Positions 21,590 through 34,796 are shown, counted from the stretch's first letter. The stretch: 64,000 bases of DNA from Eutreptiella sp. 'Long Island Sound 2002' (GCA_964036045.1 OZ038393.1:50398429-50462428); one strand, 5' to 3'. Program-made: numbers and translations. Notes: generated from the sequence alone by a model not told the origin.

Positions 21590-23460
21590 ACAGTGCAGTG
21601 TAGTGCACAGCACCAAGCAGTGCGGCACCACACAATGAGCACTGATGGTGCAGCGCGGCACGCAGGGTGCAGTGGGCCCACGAGACCCTGCGTGACTGCG
21701 CGCAGGCGTCGGCAAGGCAGTGTCGACCAAGTGCGAGAGTGCACTGGTCCGGCTATGCCACAACACACTTACGCACAGCGCGCACACAACACACACAGCC
21801 CAGCCCGTTTACCTTTACCCGTGGGTAGACATCCCGGCCTTTTGCCTTTTGGTAACAGCGCCTTCGGCACAACGCACAGGGACACGCCACAGCACGAGGC
21901 ACCAACAACAGCGCAGACGACACTGGCGCCGCACGACGGGCCGCAGGAGGGCAAAGCAAACACAAAGAGCACCGCAAAACGACAGCAGAGCACGACAGCA
22001 CAGCACCACACGACAGCACAGCGCCACAGCACACGACACAGGGAAGCAGGGCACCACAGCCAGCACAACAAGGCACCGCAGCCCACAGAGCGGAGAAGAC
22101 AGGGAACGCACAGCACGAGGAAAAGAGCACCACAGCACGCAGACACCACCACCGGGCAAAAAAAAGCACAGCCAACCAACAGCACAACACAGCACAGCAC
22201 GACAGCCCACAGGAGGGCAAAGCAAGCCCCAACAGCACCGCAACACAACAGCAGAGCACAACAGCACAGCACCACGCGACAGCACAGCACCACAGAACAC
22301 GACACAGGAAAGCAAAGCACCACAGCAAACCACACCAACCACAGGGAAGCAGACCACGCGGCCAGACAGGGACACCAGAAACACGGACACCGAAACACGC
22401 CACCAGCAGACAACCACGGGCCACCAGACCCAGCACCGCACCACGGCACACCACAGCACCAGGCGCCAGCAACAGCACGCACCACACGAACAGCACAACG
22501 CGAGCGCACCAGCACAGCGAAGCACAGCACCGCACAGAGGGGAGAGGACAGGGAACGCACAGCACAGCACCCCGGGACACACACAGCACAAAGCAGAGCG
22601 GCGAACAACAGCACGCACCACCGCGCCACGACAAAACACACACAGCACAAAGCACACAGCGCGGGGGAACACCGCAAAACACAGCGCCGCAGAGCTCAGG
22701 GCCCCAGGGCGACGGGCAGCGCCAGAGGGCACGGCGCAACAAGCAGCGGCACCCAACGAGCGCAACACAGCACAGGACAGCACAACACCGGAGGACACAA
22801 CGCGCAGCAGCGCGGCGCAGCACCGCACCGGGGAAGCACAGCACAACACAGCACACGGCACAAAGCACCGAGCGGCAGCGACGAAAACCGCGAGACAAAG
22901 AGGGGGGGGGGGGAGGTGGGGGGGCAGCAACCACCAGGGAGCAGCCACTAGCCAGGCGGAAAGCACGAAAGAGGGACAAGCGCACGCAGAGCCGAGAAGC
23001 GGAAGGCCAACAAAGCAAACAACGCACAGCGCCGAGGCCCAGGGCACCCGGGGGCGGAAACCAGAGAAAGCCGGAGACAAGGGGGGCGCACAGAAGAAGA
23101 AGAAAAAAAGAAAAAAAAACCCCCAAGGCACCAAGCAGGAGCGACCAAAACCGCAAGACACAAAAGGGGAGGGGGGGGGGGGAGAAACCACCAAAGAGCA
23201 GCCAACGGCCAAGCGGGAGACACAAACGAGGCGCGAGCGCACGAAGAGCCAGGCAGCGGGAGGCCGAGAAAAACAACCAAAACACAGCGCCAAGGCAACG
23301 AGGAACGGCAAGGGCAGCGAGAGAGAGGGGGGCAGTCCCAGCCCGGAGGGGGCCAAGCAAAGCAGAAAGACAAAGCGGCCAAAGGAAAAGGTGAGGCGCA
23401 CCACAACGCGCCCGGGAGGCCGGCCCGCCCGACCCGGCCACAAAGAGCAAGCACACGCAC
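21590..23460. other. Low-complexity region: CAGCACA-rich, then purine-rich
   Basis: 21590-22860 is dominated by CA, CAG and CACA words (ACAGCACAGCACCAC), and 22860-23400 by purine runs (GGGGGGGGGG, AAAGAAAAAAAA). It lacks stop codons over long distances on both strands because it lacks T-rich words. No protein domain is visible in any of the resulting frames. Confidence 0.75.
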
Positions 23461-23462
23461 GC

Positions 23463-23700
23463 CAGCCGCCGTCCGGATGGATGAGTGCGCGCCCGGAGGG
23501 TACCCAGCCCCTGCCGGCTACGAACAGCCGCCGTCCGGATGGACGAGTGCGCGCCCGGAGGGTACCCAGCCCCTGCCGGCTACGAACAGCCGCCGTCCGG
23601 ATGGACGTGTGTGCGCCCGGAGGGTACCCAGCCCCTGCCGGGTACGATAGCCGCCGTCCGGATGGACGAGTGAGTGCCCCGCAGCGACGCCCCGCACAGC
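23463..23700. repeat. 62-bp tandem repeat, four units
   Basis: CAGCCGCCGTCCGGATGGA recurs at 23463, 23525, 23587 and about 23648, giving a 62-bp period. It lies just before the 65-bp array; the units are unrelated by eye. Confidence 0.9.
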
Positions 23701-23710
23701 AACACAACAC

Positions 23711-26700
23711 ACCGAGCGGGCACACCGGTGAACAGGAGCCAGGAGGCCCAGGACACCGCACACGCAAAACAACACACCGAGCGGGCGCACCGGTGAACAG
23801 GAGCCAGGAGGCCCAGGACACCGCACACGCAAAACAACACACCGAGCGGGCACACCGGTGAACAGGAGCCAGGAGGCCCAGGACACCGCACACGCAACAC
23901 AACACACCGAGCGGGCGCACCGGTGAACAGGAGCCAGGTGGCCGGGGACACGGCACACGCAAAACAACACACCGAGCGGGCACACCGGTGAACGGGAGCC
24001 AGGAGGCCCAGGACACCGCACACGCAACACAACACACCGAGCGGGCACACCGGTGAACAGGAGCCAGGAGGCCCAGGAAACCGCACACGCAACACAACAC
24101 ACCGAGCCGGCACACCGGTGAACAGGAGCCAGGAGGCCCAGGACACCGCACACCCAACACAACACACCGAGCGGGCACACCGGTGAACAGGAGCCAGTTG
24201 GCCCAGGACACCGCACACGCAAAACAACACACCGAGCGGGCATACCGGTGAACAGGCGCCAGGAGGCCCAGGACACCGCACACGCAAAACAACACACCGA
24301 GCGGGCACACCGGTGAACAGGAGCCAGGTGGCCCAGTACGCCGCACACCCAACACAACACACCGAGCGGGCACACCGGTGAACAGGAGCCAGGGGGCCCA
24401 GGACACCGCACACGCAAAACAACACACCGAGCGGGCACACCGGTGAGCAGGAGCCAGGGGGCCCAGGACACCGCACACGCAGAACAACACACCGAGCGGC
24501 ACACCGGTGAACAGGAGCCAGGAGGCCCAGGACGCCGCACACGCGAAACAACGCACGGAGCGGGCACACCGGTGAACAGGAGCCAGGAGGCCCAGGACAC
24601 CGCACACGCAAAACAACACACCGAGCGGGCACACCGGTGAACAGGAGCCAGGTGGCCCAGGACGCCGCACACCCAACACAACACACCGAGCAGGAACACC
24701 TGTGAACAGGAGCCAGTTGGCCCAGGACACCGCACACGCAAAACAACACACCGTGCAGGCACACCGGTGAACAGGAGCCAGGAGGTCCAGGACACCGCAC
24801 ACGCAAAACAACACACCGAGCGGGCACACCGGTGAACAGGAGCCAGGTGGCCCAGGACGCCGCACACCCAACACAACACACCGAGCAGGAACACCTGTGA
24901 ACAGGAGCCAGCTGGCCCAGGACACCGCACACGCAAAACAACACACCGTGCGGGCACACCGGTGAACAGGAGCCAGGAGGTCCAGGACACCGCACACGCA
25001 AAACAACTCACCGAGCGGGCACACCGGTGAACAGGAGCCAGGAGGCCCAGGACACCGCACACGCAACACAACACACCGAGCGGGCGCACACGTGAACAGG
25101 AGCCAGGTGGCCCAGGACGCCGCACACGCGAAACAACGCACCGAGCGGGCACACCGGTGAACAGGAGCCAGGAGGCCCAGGACACCACACACCCAACACA
25201 ACACACCGAGCGGGCACACCGGTGAACAGGAGCCAGGAGGCCCAGGACACCGCACACGCAAAACAACACACCGAGCGGGCACACCGGTGAATAGGAGCCA
25301 GGGGGCCCAGGACACCGCACACGCAGAACAAAACACCGAGCGGGCACACCGGTGAACAGGAGCCAGGTGGCCCAGGACGCCGCACACGCGAAAGAACGCA
25401 CGGAGCGGGCACACCGGTGAACAGGAGCCAGGAGGCCCAGGACACCGCACACGCAACACAACACACCGACCGGGCACACCGGTGAACAGGAGCCAGGAGG
25501 CCCAGGACACTGCACACCCAACACAACACACCGAGCGGGCACACCGGTGGGCAGGAGCCAGGTGGCCCAGGACACCGCACACGCAAAACGACACACCGAG
25601 CGGGCACACCGGTGAACAGGAGCCAGGAGGCCCAGGACACCGCACACGCAAGACAACACACCGAGCGGGCACACCGGTGAACAGGAGCCAGGAGGCCCAG
25701 GAAACCGCACACGCAACACAACACACCGAGCGGGCACACCGGTGAACAGGAACCAGGAGGCCCAGGACACCGCACACCCAACACAACGCACCGAGCGGGC
25801 ACACCGGTGAACAGGAGCCAGTTGGCCCAGGACACCGCACACGCAAAACAACACACCGAGCGGGCACACCGGTGAACAGGCGCCAGGAGGCCCAGGACAC
25901 CGCAGAAGCAAAACAACACACTGAGCGGGCACACCGGTGAACAGGAGCCAGGTGGCCCAGTACGCCGCACACGCGAAACAACGCACCGAGCGGCCACACC
26001 GGTGAACAGGAGCCAGGAGGCCCAGGACACCGCACACGCAACACAACACACCGAGCGGGCACACCGGTGAACAGGAGCCAGGGGGCCCAGAACACCGCAC
26101 ACGCAGAACAACACACCGAGCGGGTACACCGGTGAACAGGAGCCAGGATGCCCAGGACGCCGCACACGCGAAACAACGCACGGAGCGGGCACACTGGTGA
26201 ACAGGAGCCAGGAAGCCCAGGACACCGCACAACCAATACAACACACCGAGCGGGCACACCGGTGAACAGGAGCCGGGAGGCCCAGGACACCGCACACCCA
26301 ACACAACACACCGAGCGGGCACACCGGTGAACAGGAGCCAGTTGGCCCAGGACACCGCACACGCAAAACAACACACCGAGCGGGCACACCGGTGAACAGG
26401 AGCCAGGAGGCCCAGGACACCGCACACGCAAAACAACACACCGAGCGGGCACACCGGTGAACAGGAGCCAGGAGGCCCAGGACACCGCACACCCAACACA
26501 ACACACCGAGCGGGCGCACCGGTGAACAGGAGCCAGGTGGCCCAGGACGCCGCACACGCGAAATAACGCACCGAGCGGGCACACTGGTGAACAGGAGCCA
26601 GGAGGCCCAGGACACCACACACCCAACACAACACACCGAGCGGGCACACCGGTGAACAGGAGCCAGGAGGCCCAGGACACCGCACACGCAAAACAACACA

Positions 26701-27730
26701 CCGAGCGGCACACCGGTGAACTGCAGCCAGGTGGCCCAGGACGCCGCACACGCGAAACAACGCACGGAGCGGGCACACCGGATGAACAGGAGCCAGGAGG
26801 CCCAGGACACCGCACACACAACACAACACACCGAGCGGGCACACCGGTGAACAGGAGCCAGGAGGCCCAGGACACCGCACACCCAACACAACACACCGAG
26901 CAGGCACACCGGTGAACAGGAGCCAGTTGGCCCAGGACACCGCACACGCAAAACAACACACCGAGCGGGCACACCAGTGAACAGGAGCCAGGAGGCCCAG
27001 GACACCGCACACGCAAAACAACACACCGAGCGGGCGCACCGGTGAACAGGAGCCAGGAGGCCCAGGACACCGCACACGCAACACAACACACCGAGCGGGC
27101 GCACCGGTGAACAGGAGCCAGGTGGCCCAGGACGCCGCAGACGCGAAACAACGCACCGAGCGGGCACACCGGTGAGCAGGAGCCAGGAGGCCCAGGACAC
27201 CACACACCCAACACAACACACCGAGCGGGCACACCGGTGAACAGGAGCCAGGAGGCCCAGGACACCGCACACGCAAAACAACACACTGAGCGGGCACACC
27301 GGTGAATAGGAGCCAGGAGGCCCAGGACACCGCACACGCAGAACAAAACACCGAGCGGGCACACCGGTGAACAGGAGCCAGGTGGCCCAGGACGCCGCAC
27401 ACGCGAAACAACGCACGGAGCGGGCACACCGGTGAACAGGAGCCAGGAGGCCCAGGACACCGCACATGCAACACAACACACCGAGCGGGCACACCGGTGA
27501 ACAGGAGCCAGGAAGCCCAGGACACCGCACACCCAACACAACACACCGAGCGGGCACACCGGTGAACAGTAGCCAGGAGGCCCAGGACACCGCACACGCA
27601 ATACAACACATCGAGCGGGCACACCGGTGAACAGGAGCCAGGAGGCCCAGGACACCGCACACGCAAAACAACACACCGAGCGGGCACACCGGTGAACAGG
27701 AGCCAGGTGGCCCAGGACACCGCACACACG
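23711..27730. repeat. 65-bp minisatellite, about 62 units
   Basis: The unit carries ACCGAGCGGGCACACCGGTG, AACAGGAGCCAGGAGGCCCA and GGACACCGCACACGCAAAAC; starts at 23711, 23776, 23841 and 23906 give 65 bp. Variants at fixed places (AGG/GTG/TTG after GCC; CGCAAAAC/CCCAACAC) recur in patterns. The unit has no stop codon in any minus-strand frame, so all three minus frames stay open for thousands of bases. Confidence 0.97.
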
Positions 27731-28310
27731 TAGGGCGGCCGGGGGACAGGAAAGAACCAACACCCCATGGGTCGGACACACTGGGGCGACCCAGCCGACC
27801 CACCGGGCCAGTCGCAGGAGCAGTACTCCAAGGCTGCTGGTCCGAGCCCGGCCAGGCTGCATCGGGGACCATGGCAAACGTCACCCGGAGCCATGGTAGC
27901 AGCCGGTGACAGGCGAGCCGGTACACAGTCCAGGAGGGGGTCGCCTGCCAAGCGGAGCGGCCCCGCAACTCAAACCACAAGGGTGAGGCGGTCGTACCGT
28001 AGACAAGCGGGAGCAATACCCCTTGTGGTGAGAGATACTCCACACGACTGGGCAGCCCCCAGAGCTGCCGCCCAAAGGAGGGGGCATGTGGCCCTATTCA
28101 TGGACACATGTGGGGACACCCTGCCACCTGGGACACATGGACTGGGTGGCCGCGACAATGCCTTCCCAAGCACATGCGGGAGCGGCTCAAGAGGCACCTA
28201 ACATAGGGCAGTGGGAGGGACAGGACGTCCCCTGGGTAAGACCTTCTTCCTGCATCGTCAAAGGAGGCATCCCGAGCTCCAGAAGATACCTACCTCCCTA
28301 CCTGCTCACA
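27731..28310. other. Unassigned spacer between the 65-bp array and block X copy 3
   Basis: GC-rich and single-copy in the window. A 144-codon plus frame (27767-28201) has no recognisable domain. No RNA gene or terminal repeat is visible. Confidence 0.5.
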
Positions 28311-29490
28311 GCACGACATGGTGCAAAGAATACAAAACAGAACTCCCAGCAACGCTGACTAGAAGCCCAACAACAAGCTGTCCCCAAGACAACACTCTCC
28401 ATACAGCGTATCACTGTGCACATCGATCGGCAACGTCACCGAATGCAACAGATTGGAAAAAACATCACATGGCACAAATCATTGTCCGCGTTCGAACGGG
28501 CCAGCAACGAACAGATTCGGCCGTTAAGCGCCGCACATGGGGCACAATCAGACAAAGATACCCTGCAAACGGTGAACCAGGGCCGGAGTAAGCAAGAAGC
28601 ACACACAAATGGGCCGACAAAATGTTACCGCGGCCTCAACTGCGCGCATGCCCCCCCCCACCCCACCCCACCCCGTTGTCTCCTGCGCAGGAGGGACATG
28701 GACAAATCCTACCCCCCTAGGTAGGAGGGGCGGAAGGGGCGGGGCAGCGCATGCCGCGATACGCCCAGGGAAGGAAGGGCAGGGTGTTACGCAAAGGGGA
28801 GGGACATGTGTGCGGACTCAATGATGGGTGGTCAGCATGAGCCTATGAACCGGATTCCAGGTGGGAAGGACTCTGGTTTTAGAAGGAGATTGCCCCATTG
28901 GCCTCCACAAAGACCGCTGAAAGCACCAAAGCTGCCTAGTAAGGAGTGCATATATACCGGAAAAAAAGACACTAAGAAAGTGTACCTCTGTGCAGGGTGT
29001 GCGTGGCATCACGTGTGCGTGGCAGCCGCTTCACGCGAACGCATTTTGGCAGGAGGGTTTTTCGGACCCCCCACCGCTCGTTTAGACCCCCCTCCCCCAT
29101 AGCTCGACGCCACCGTCTCGGATTCGCAAAATGAGTGACGTTTTGGACTCAGCGACCCCGAAATAGGGGGGGGGTTACTGTGTCAATAGCTCATTTTAGG
29201 ATATGGGTGACTATTACCGACTCGGTAGGCTCTGCCCGTTCCTAACCAGACTCGGTAGGATCTGCCTGTCTAGGAACGGGCAGATCCTACCGAGTCACCC
29301 ATATCCTGAAATGAGCTCAAGACGGCGCGGGCGGCGGGTTGGCTTGGAAGGGGGCCGCCGGGAGCATGGCGGCACGCAGTGGCACATGCGCCATGTGTGC
29401 AGCAGGTTGGGAGGGAGGGGAGGAAGCTGATTGGAGGGGGGACGTGGGGTGCACCGCGGGGGGGTGCCGGAAAAGGGGCAATAAAAAAGC
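28311..29490 (+). repeat. Block X, copy 3 (tip of the right arm)
   Basis: Preceded by TGCTCACAG like copy 2, but differing in scattered bases; it continues without a break into arm sequence at GCGTAAAGCACCCAGTGTC. Confidence 0.9.
29188..29317. mobile_element. 130-bp foldback element (MITE-like), copy 3
   Basis: Inverted ends AGCTCATTTTAGGATATGGG and its complement, with the same internal nested inverted repeats as the other two copies. Confidence 0.7.
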
Positions 29491-30654
29491 GTAAAGCACC
29501 CAGTGTCCCCCAGTGGTCTCCCACCTCAGTACTAACTTGGCCTGACTAGGCTTGACTTCTGCAGTTGGACAGGTTCAGGTGTATTCCCAGTAGTATGGCC
29601 GTACGCATCATGCGCGGACGCACGGTCTGCGGGCGTGGGGAAGGGGGGAGGGGGACCGCGTCTGAACCACGACTATAGACGCAGAGTGAACCAGCTTTTT
29701 CATCATGTAGAATTCGAATGTCAGCTCCACACGGAACCAACCAGGGTGTTAACTTTCTAGAAATTTTATCATTTCCTCTCAATGAATGAATGTCTGTGCA
29801 ATTTCAGCGCCACAGTCAAGCGTGAGATTATGCAGCCCACCCGGAATATTCTGCACCCTTGCTGCTACAGGAATCCGCTGAGATTATGCAGCCTGCCCAC
29901 TTGTTGTGCATCCCCAATGCCACCAGAATCGGCTGAGATTATGCACCCTGCTTTTTCAATTGCACCCGCACTGCTGTAGGAACTCGCACCACTTTGCACC
30001 CCTACTCCTACATGAATCCACTAATTTATTCAGAAATGCAACCAGAATTGAGTTCCAAACCCTAGCTTTCACAAATGCAAAAATGGGTTGAACACACATG
30101 CTGCCCCTACTCTCGCCAATACAAAAATTGTCTAATCATGCATTCCATGCCCGTCCTGATTGTGTATCAAACATGTTGTTCTTGCATCGCATGCTTTTGC
30201 CAATGCACAAAGCTTTCAACTTGCAACCAATGCCTTGACAACTGAGGTTTTCCGCTTGCCCCTGCAAAAGACATGGCTTGAATATACAAATGTTTTGGTG
30301 TCTGTTGTTTGGTCATCATTTTTGCCAGCCAAGTCCTGTTGTAGCGAAGTGTGTTGCATCAATTCTGCTCCAAACTGCAATGGCATGTCCCAACCAACAC
30401 TGGACTGTCTTGGCATCAGTGAAAGTAGGAGGAGGAAAAAACAAGCATTGTTCAATAGTGTCCACAAAAAGAGCAAGCAATAGGGAACATTCCACACAGG
30501 CTCACCATGAACAACACCGCATATTTTGGAAAAAAATAGTCATGCTGAACACTGGCAGCAAACATTGACCAAAATACAATGCACCAATTTTCCGACTTGT
30601 GCAGGCAGCAACGAAAATGTCATGGCAATTGGCCATGCCCGGATGTATTTCTAC

Positions 30655-30915
30655 AGGTGTCAGCGCGCTGTCTGTGTGTTCGTTGTGTGTCAGCGCGCAT
30701 CATAGGTGTCCTTTGGGTGTCAGCGCGCTGTCTGTGTGTGTCAGCGCGCTGTCTGTGTGTCACTTGTGTGTCAGCGCACTCTGTGTGTGTCACTTGTGTG
30801 TCACGCGCTCTCTGTGGTCATTTGTGTGTCAGCTCTGTGTGTCAGTTGTGTGTCAGCGCGCTGTCTGTGTGTTCGTTGTGTGTCAGCGCGCTCTGTGTGT
30901 GTCAGTTGTGCAACA
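30655..30915. repeat. Minisatellite GTGTGTCAGCGCGCTGTC type, right arm
   Basis: Mirror copy of 13955-14205, with a few unit-level substitutions. Confidence 0.85.
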
Positions 30916-31156
30916 CAACAGTTATGATGCAGGTTGACACGGAAACCGCACAACTCTTTCTCGAAATCAAGGCAAAATGTTCGGGGACTCCACAATGGTG
31001 AAATGTGGCCAACGACCAAAAGATTCACCCATTCACGGACCGTGGGGTAGGAGAGGCACAGGACAGGGGGGGGTTGATATTACCAACGGCTGCTTTGCTG
31101 TGGCGTCCATGTACGGCACCCGTTTCTTGACGGCAGCAGGATGAACGAAAGAGCGT

Positions 31157-31457
31157 TCAGCTGCAGCATACAAATTGCGCAAACGCTTCGGCGAGCCTTG
31201 TGCAAGCTCCAAACTGCCCATTCTTGAGTGCGGCCTCACCACATGCACACACAGCCCTCTGGTCAACAGCCTTGTTGATGTCACCGTCGCAGAACATCTG
31301 AGCCAACCAGCGCTGCACCTGCTCCACACTTCCAAGGAATGGGGTGTGTCAGAGTCTGCACAATCTTGAGCATAGTATCTTGGAAGGATGCACCCCACTC
31401 TTCCTCTTGCCGTGCCGTGAAGATCCTAACCTGAAGGTGCAAAATTTTGTCATTGAC
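31157..31457 (-). pseudogene. Gene relic with one frame change, right arm
   Basis: Mirror of 13403-13703. On the minus strand it reads NDKILHLQVRIFTARQEEEW, then, one frame over, EQVQRWLAQMFCDGDINKAV and ends at TGA (31159-31157). The same frame change is present as in the left arm. Differences from the left copy include W/L and E/G replacements and synonymous changes. The gene family is not recognised. Confidence 0.4.
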
Positions 31458-31540
31458 CTGGTGGGAGAATCATCAGTATTTTGTTGTTATTGTTATTGCT
31501 GAAACGTTTCACAAGGCAGCTGCAGAGGTAAGGAGCTTAC
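31458..31540 (-). other. Candidate 83-bp intron, right arm
   Basis: Mirror of 13320-13402: GTAAGC at the donor, TACTGAT and TTCTCCCACCAG at the acceptor. Confidence 0.4.
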
Positions 31541-32269
31541 CGCTGCGGTAAGGTCAGTAGTCTGCGCGACCAGTGTTCAGGCAGGCCCGCGCGCCTGAGC
31601 GGATCCGGGATCCGCGATCTGCCTCCTTGGTGAGGAGGCAGACTTGGTTTGGTGTGATGTTGAGGCTGGCTGATGGTGGAGGTGGGGGGCGGAGCACAGG
31701 ATTCCAGGTGCTCACTGTTAAGACTGCACTGTGGGTTTCAATTCACTTAACCTCAGAATTTTCGTTCAGGCAGGAAGACGGAAATGTCTCTTTTGCGTTA
31801 TCGCGAAAGCATCTGTCGCAAAGGGAATGGCCATTTTTGATGAAATTGCAAGACAGACAGATTTTTTCAAATTAATTAATGAATTGATTAATGTAATTAA
31901 ATTAAATTAGAATCCAGACGCACTCGACAAATTAGAAAGCCACTGTCTTTTTGTTGCCAACAAGCGTGTTGTATCTCTGGACCTTTTTTGTAATCAGGGA
32001 TGGACATGGGCAACAGAAAATCCGGAGCTCCGGAGAATCTTGGAGGGTGCTGACCACCGTTGATCTACGGCCTAGGGACGCCTCTGTTGTTTTCTGGGAC
32101 GGCAAATGTGGCCTTCGTTGCTGTGGCAATGGCACTTACAGCTTCCGGGCCGCTTCTCAACGGTGCCGTCCGAGGTCAGTGTACATACAGCTTCAGAGAC
32201 TCCAGCCGCCAGGAGCCTGAGCTCTCGCCACGGCTTCGCGTACCAGGTCACCCACGTTGAGTTCAAAAT

Positions 32270-32690
32270 AGGACGTAGGGGGGGAGAGAGACCCCCGGGA
32301 GTGGCGGTGTGGGTTGCAGAAGGTATTATCAGGGTAGTGCTTGGTGTGGCAGACTCGCCCTGGGGGTGCGGGGTTTGAATCTGGCTAGGCGGGTTGGTGT
32401 TGGAGCGGGGAATGGAGCATCCCGCAAGGGTGGAAGAGGAAAGGGAAGGGGGAACGGGACCCCGAGGGAGGGTTAGGGGGGGAGAGAGACCCCCGGGAGT
32501 GGCGGTGTGGGTTGCAGAAGGTATTATCAGGGTAGTGCTTGGTGTGGCAAGCTCGCCCTGCGGGTGCGGGGTTTGAATCTAGCTAAGCGGGTTGGTGTTG
32601 GAGCGGGCAATGGAGCATCCCGCAAGGGTGGAAGAGGAAAGGGAAGGGGGAACATGACCCCGAGGGAGGGATAGGGGGGAAGGCATTTGT
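32270..32690. repeat. 198-bp tandem duplication, right arm
   Basis: Mirror copy of 12184-12595. Confidence 0.85.
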
Positions 32691-32899
32691 CAAGTGGAAT
32701 GCATCATGAAGGTGGTAGGAGGCCGTGGTGCCGTGCAAAGTACAACCAGCACCTTCCTTGTGTGGTGGAAAACATACGCAATTTTTGCCCCGATTTTACT
32801 AGGGAGCGGTGAACCTGGTAACCATAAATCACCTGCAAATTGATCGTATTTGTGCCATATTGCTCGGACTTGCATAATGTTTTAGTTAGTACCATCATT

Positions 32900-33197
32900 G
32901 TAGCCTTGCAAATGCATTCTGCAGTTTCTCGAAAATGACAACTTGAGGAGAGAAGGTTCATTGCGAAGATGTCTTTTCAATTTCAACACCACTTTTACGG
33001 CGCGCACAGGCAACAAGGACAATGATGCTCAAGGAAACCAAAATGTAGTGCAACTGCTGATTCAAAGATTTTTGATTGATGATTTCACTCATTATTTCAT
33101 GAAAATTGCCCACCTCATTGCACTCCCTGACGTGAAGGTTGGATTACGGGGAACGACTGCAAAGAGTGGGTACTTATGTGTTTTGCGAACCGCTTGA
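32900..33197 (+). pseudogene. Unrecognised coding-like frame, right-arm copy
   Basis: Mirror of 11665-11964; open for about 99 codons and ending LIALPDVKVGLRGTTAKSGY then LCVLRTA. No domain recognised. Confidence 0.3.
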
Positions 33198-33639
33198 CCT
33201 TTTGAGGCAGGTGATGGGAGACCACAAAGTACCGGGCCCAATCATTTTGCCACCGTCCCTAAGTTTGCTGCAAATTATTGCATGAACGGCATGCCGAGGG
33301 GAGGGGGCAGATTCCTCGGAGTGGCTGCGTGGGTTCCTTGGTGCGGCCTCTTAGAACCACCACAGGTCGTGCCAACAGGTTTGAACGAAAGCCCCCGATG
33401 CTTGCCTACCACCGGCGTTTTCTGTTGACTAGTGCGTGGTTAACCGCGTGGGAATCTCAAAATCTCAAAAAAGAACGACACAAGCCAGAATGCAGACATC
33501 TTCCGACAATTCTTGGGTCTCAGCACAGCAAAAGGTTTGGGATTCTTCGAACATGTGCAAGAAATGGAAGAAAGGAACGTCTGTATAGGGCGAGAAGGAA
33601 CAAAAAGCTTTCCCAGAATGTCTGTGGGTCTACATCTAT

Positions 33640-33685
<46 letters not shown>

Positions 33686-33713
33686 GTATATATATATACA
33701 GTGTGTGTGTGTG
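33640..33713. repeat. Compound microsatellite (CA)n(TA)n(TG)n, right arm
   Basis: Mirror of 11145-11221 with a longer CA tract and shorter TA tract; a likely fast-changing site that could date divergence of the arms. Confidence 0.9.
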
Positions 33714-33994
33714 TATAGGTTCAAGGGAACCTGGTGTCGCGGCTGTGGTGGCCTGATGATAGCCGTTTTCATAATCCGACATCGACACCTGGCAGTTTTG
33801 GCTTTGGCGTCTTCAAAAAGGGAATATGATCCACTAAGAAAGGCTGCACTACTGGTGCTGAACCTCGGCCTTCACCACCGACCGGACACCAATGGTGGAG
33901 GCCCTGTGAGACTACAGTGCCTGAGAACTGCGCCCGACCACGTCATTGCAACGAGGCAAAGCTGGATGGCAACACCGTAGTCGGGACGTAGAAA

Positions 33995-34240
33995 CTAAGC
34001 AGGCTCATCAATGTGTTCCCTACATTGTTCACGGATCCACAAGGCAAAGCTTCCCGTAGAATCCTGTAGGTCGCAATGCGGAGCGTTGGTCAGATCAACG
34101 GAACCTTTGCCGCCAAAGACGGTGAGGATGATACATTTGAAGAGATGAAATTTGATGTTGCATTTTTTCCTCAAAGATCTTGTGGAACGTTGGCGCAAGG
34201 TCCCCAAGCCTGGAGGCAACCTGTGCCTCCACTGCCTTTT
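33995..34240 (-). pseudogene. Second coding-like frame, right-arm copy
   Basis: Mirror of the 10700-10988 frame: ILTVFGGKGSVDLTNAPHCD, GSFALWIREQCREHIDEPA, then TAG, where the left arm has TGG and stays open. C to R at ICEQC removes one of the paired cysteines. Unrecognised. Confidence 0.35.
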
Positions 34241-34796
34241 TGTGATCCTTGTTATTGCACCCCGTGGTTGCACGATGGAAGCAAACCCGCCGGAGGTAGG
34301 ATTGCCCGTGTTGTCCGATTCCTACCATGCCACCCTCCACATCCGGACGGACTTGGGAATAGTGTGCATGTGCAGTACGCAGTAGGCGTGGAACATTCTT
34401 GATGTTGGCTTTCTTTCCACCATCCTGATGTTGATGGTCTGGCAGCCAGGTTATGGTAATTTCTTCGACACAACCATCCTGAAGCTGTAGTTGAAGAGTC
34501 TCTGTGGTCGGCACACGAACAGAACGTGGTCTTCGCTTCACCAGTGTCCATCCGTTCTCACAGTCCGTGGTGGGCATCTGGTCAGCTGCGTACCTTGCTC
34601 CAAGGACCTTCCCCTTTGATTGCTTCAAGGAAAAGTATGTACCCCTGTTGATCGCCGCTCCGAACCAAATCCCGAGAAGAACTACCCAGAAACATGCCTT
34701 TTTTGTATGTATGGTTTGTGGTAAACAGCTACCCAGGAAGGCATTTGTGAAGTAGAATGCATTCTGAAGGTGGTAGGAGGCCGTGGTGCAGTGCAA
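34095..34796 (-). CDS. Unrecognised 233-codon frame, right-arm copy
   Basis: Longer counterpart of the 10064-10639 frame, because CAG replaces the TAG of the left arm. It reads TETLQLQLQDGCVEEITITW, LLRTAHAHYSQVRPDVEGGM and KAVEAQVASRLGDLAPTFHK. No signal peptide, membrane segment or known motif is seen. The start is uncertain: the first ATG (34796) lies in a locally repeated sequence. Its last 20 or so codons overlap the other coding-like frame (33995-34240), so the real protein, if any, probably changes frame or splices near 34140-34170. It could be a surviving exon of a host gene or of an unknown element. Confidence 0.4.
   Translation of the reverse strand: MHCTTASYHLQNAFYFTNAFLGSCLPQTIHTKKACFWVVLLGIWFGAAINRGTYFSLKQSKGKVLGARYAADQMPTTDCENGWTLVKRRPRSVRVPTTETLQLQLQDGCVEEITITWLPDHQHQDGGKKANIKNVPRLLRTAHAHYSQVRPDVEGGMVGIGQHGQSYLRRVCFHRATTGCNNKDHKKAVEAQVASRLGDLAPTFHKIFEEKMQHQISSLQMYHPHRLWRQRFR

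Noticed and set aside
21593-23861. Plus-strand frames of 452 and 713 codons (Gln, His, Thr and Arg rich)
   Set aside because: Composition is that of CAGCACA-rich DNA with few T; two phases are open together and the opposite strand is open too.
21815-27951. Minus-strand frames of 2020, 1477, 1011 and 473 codons
   Set aside because: They follow from a stop-free 65-bp repeat and adjoining low-complexity DNA; three overlapping phases are open at once, and no domain is visible.
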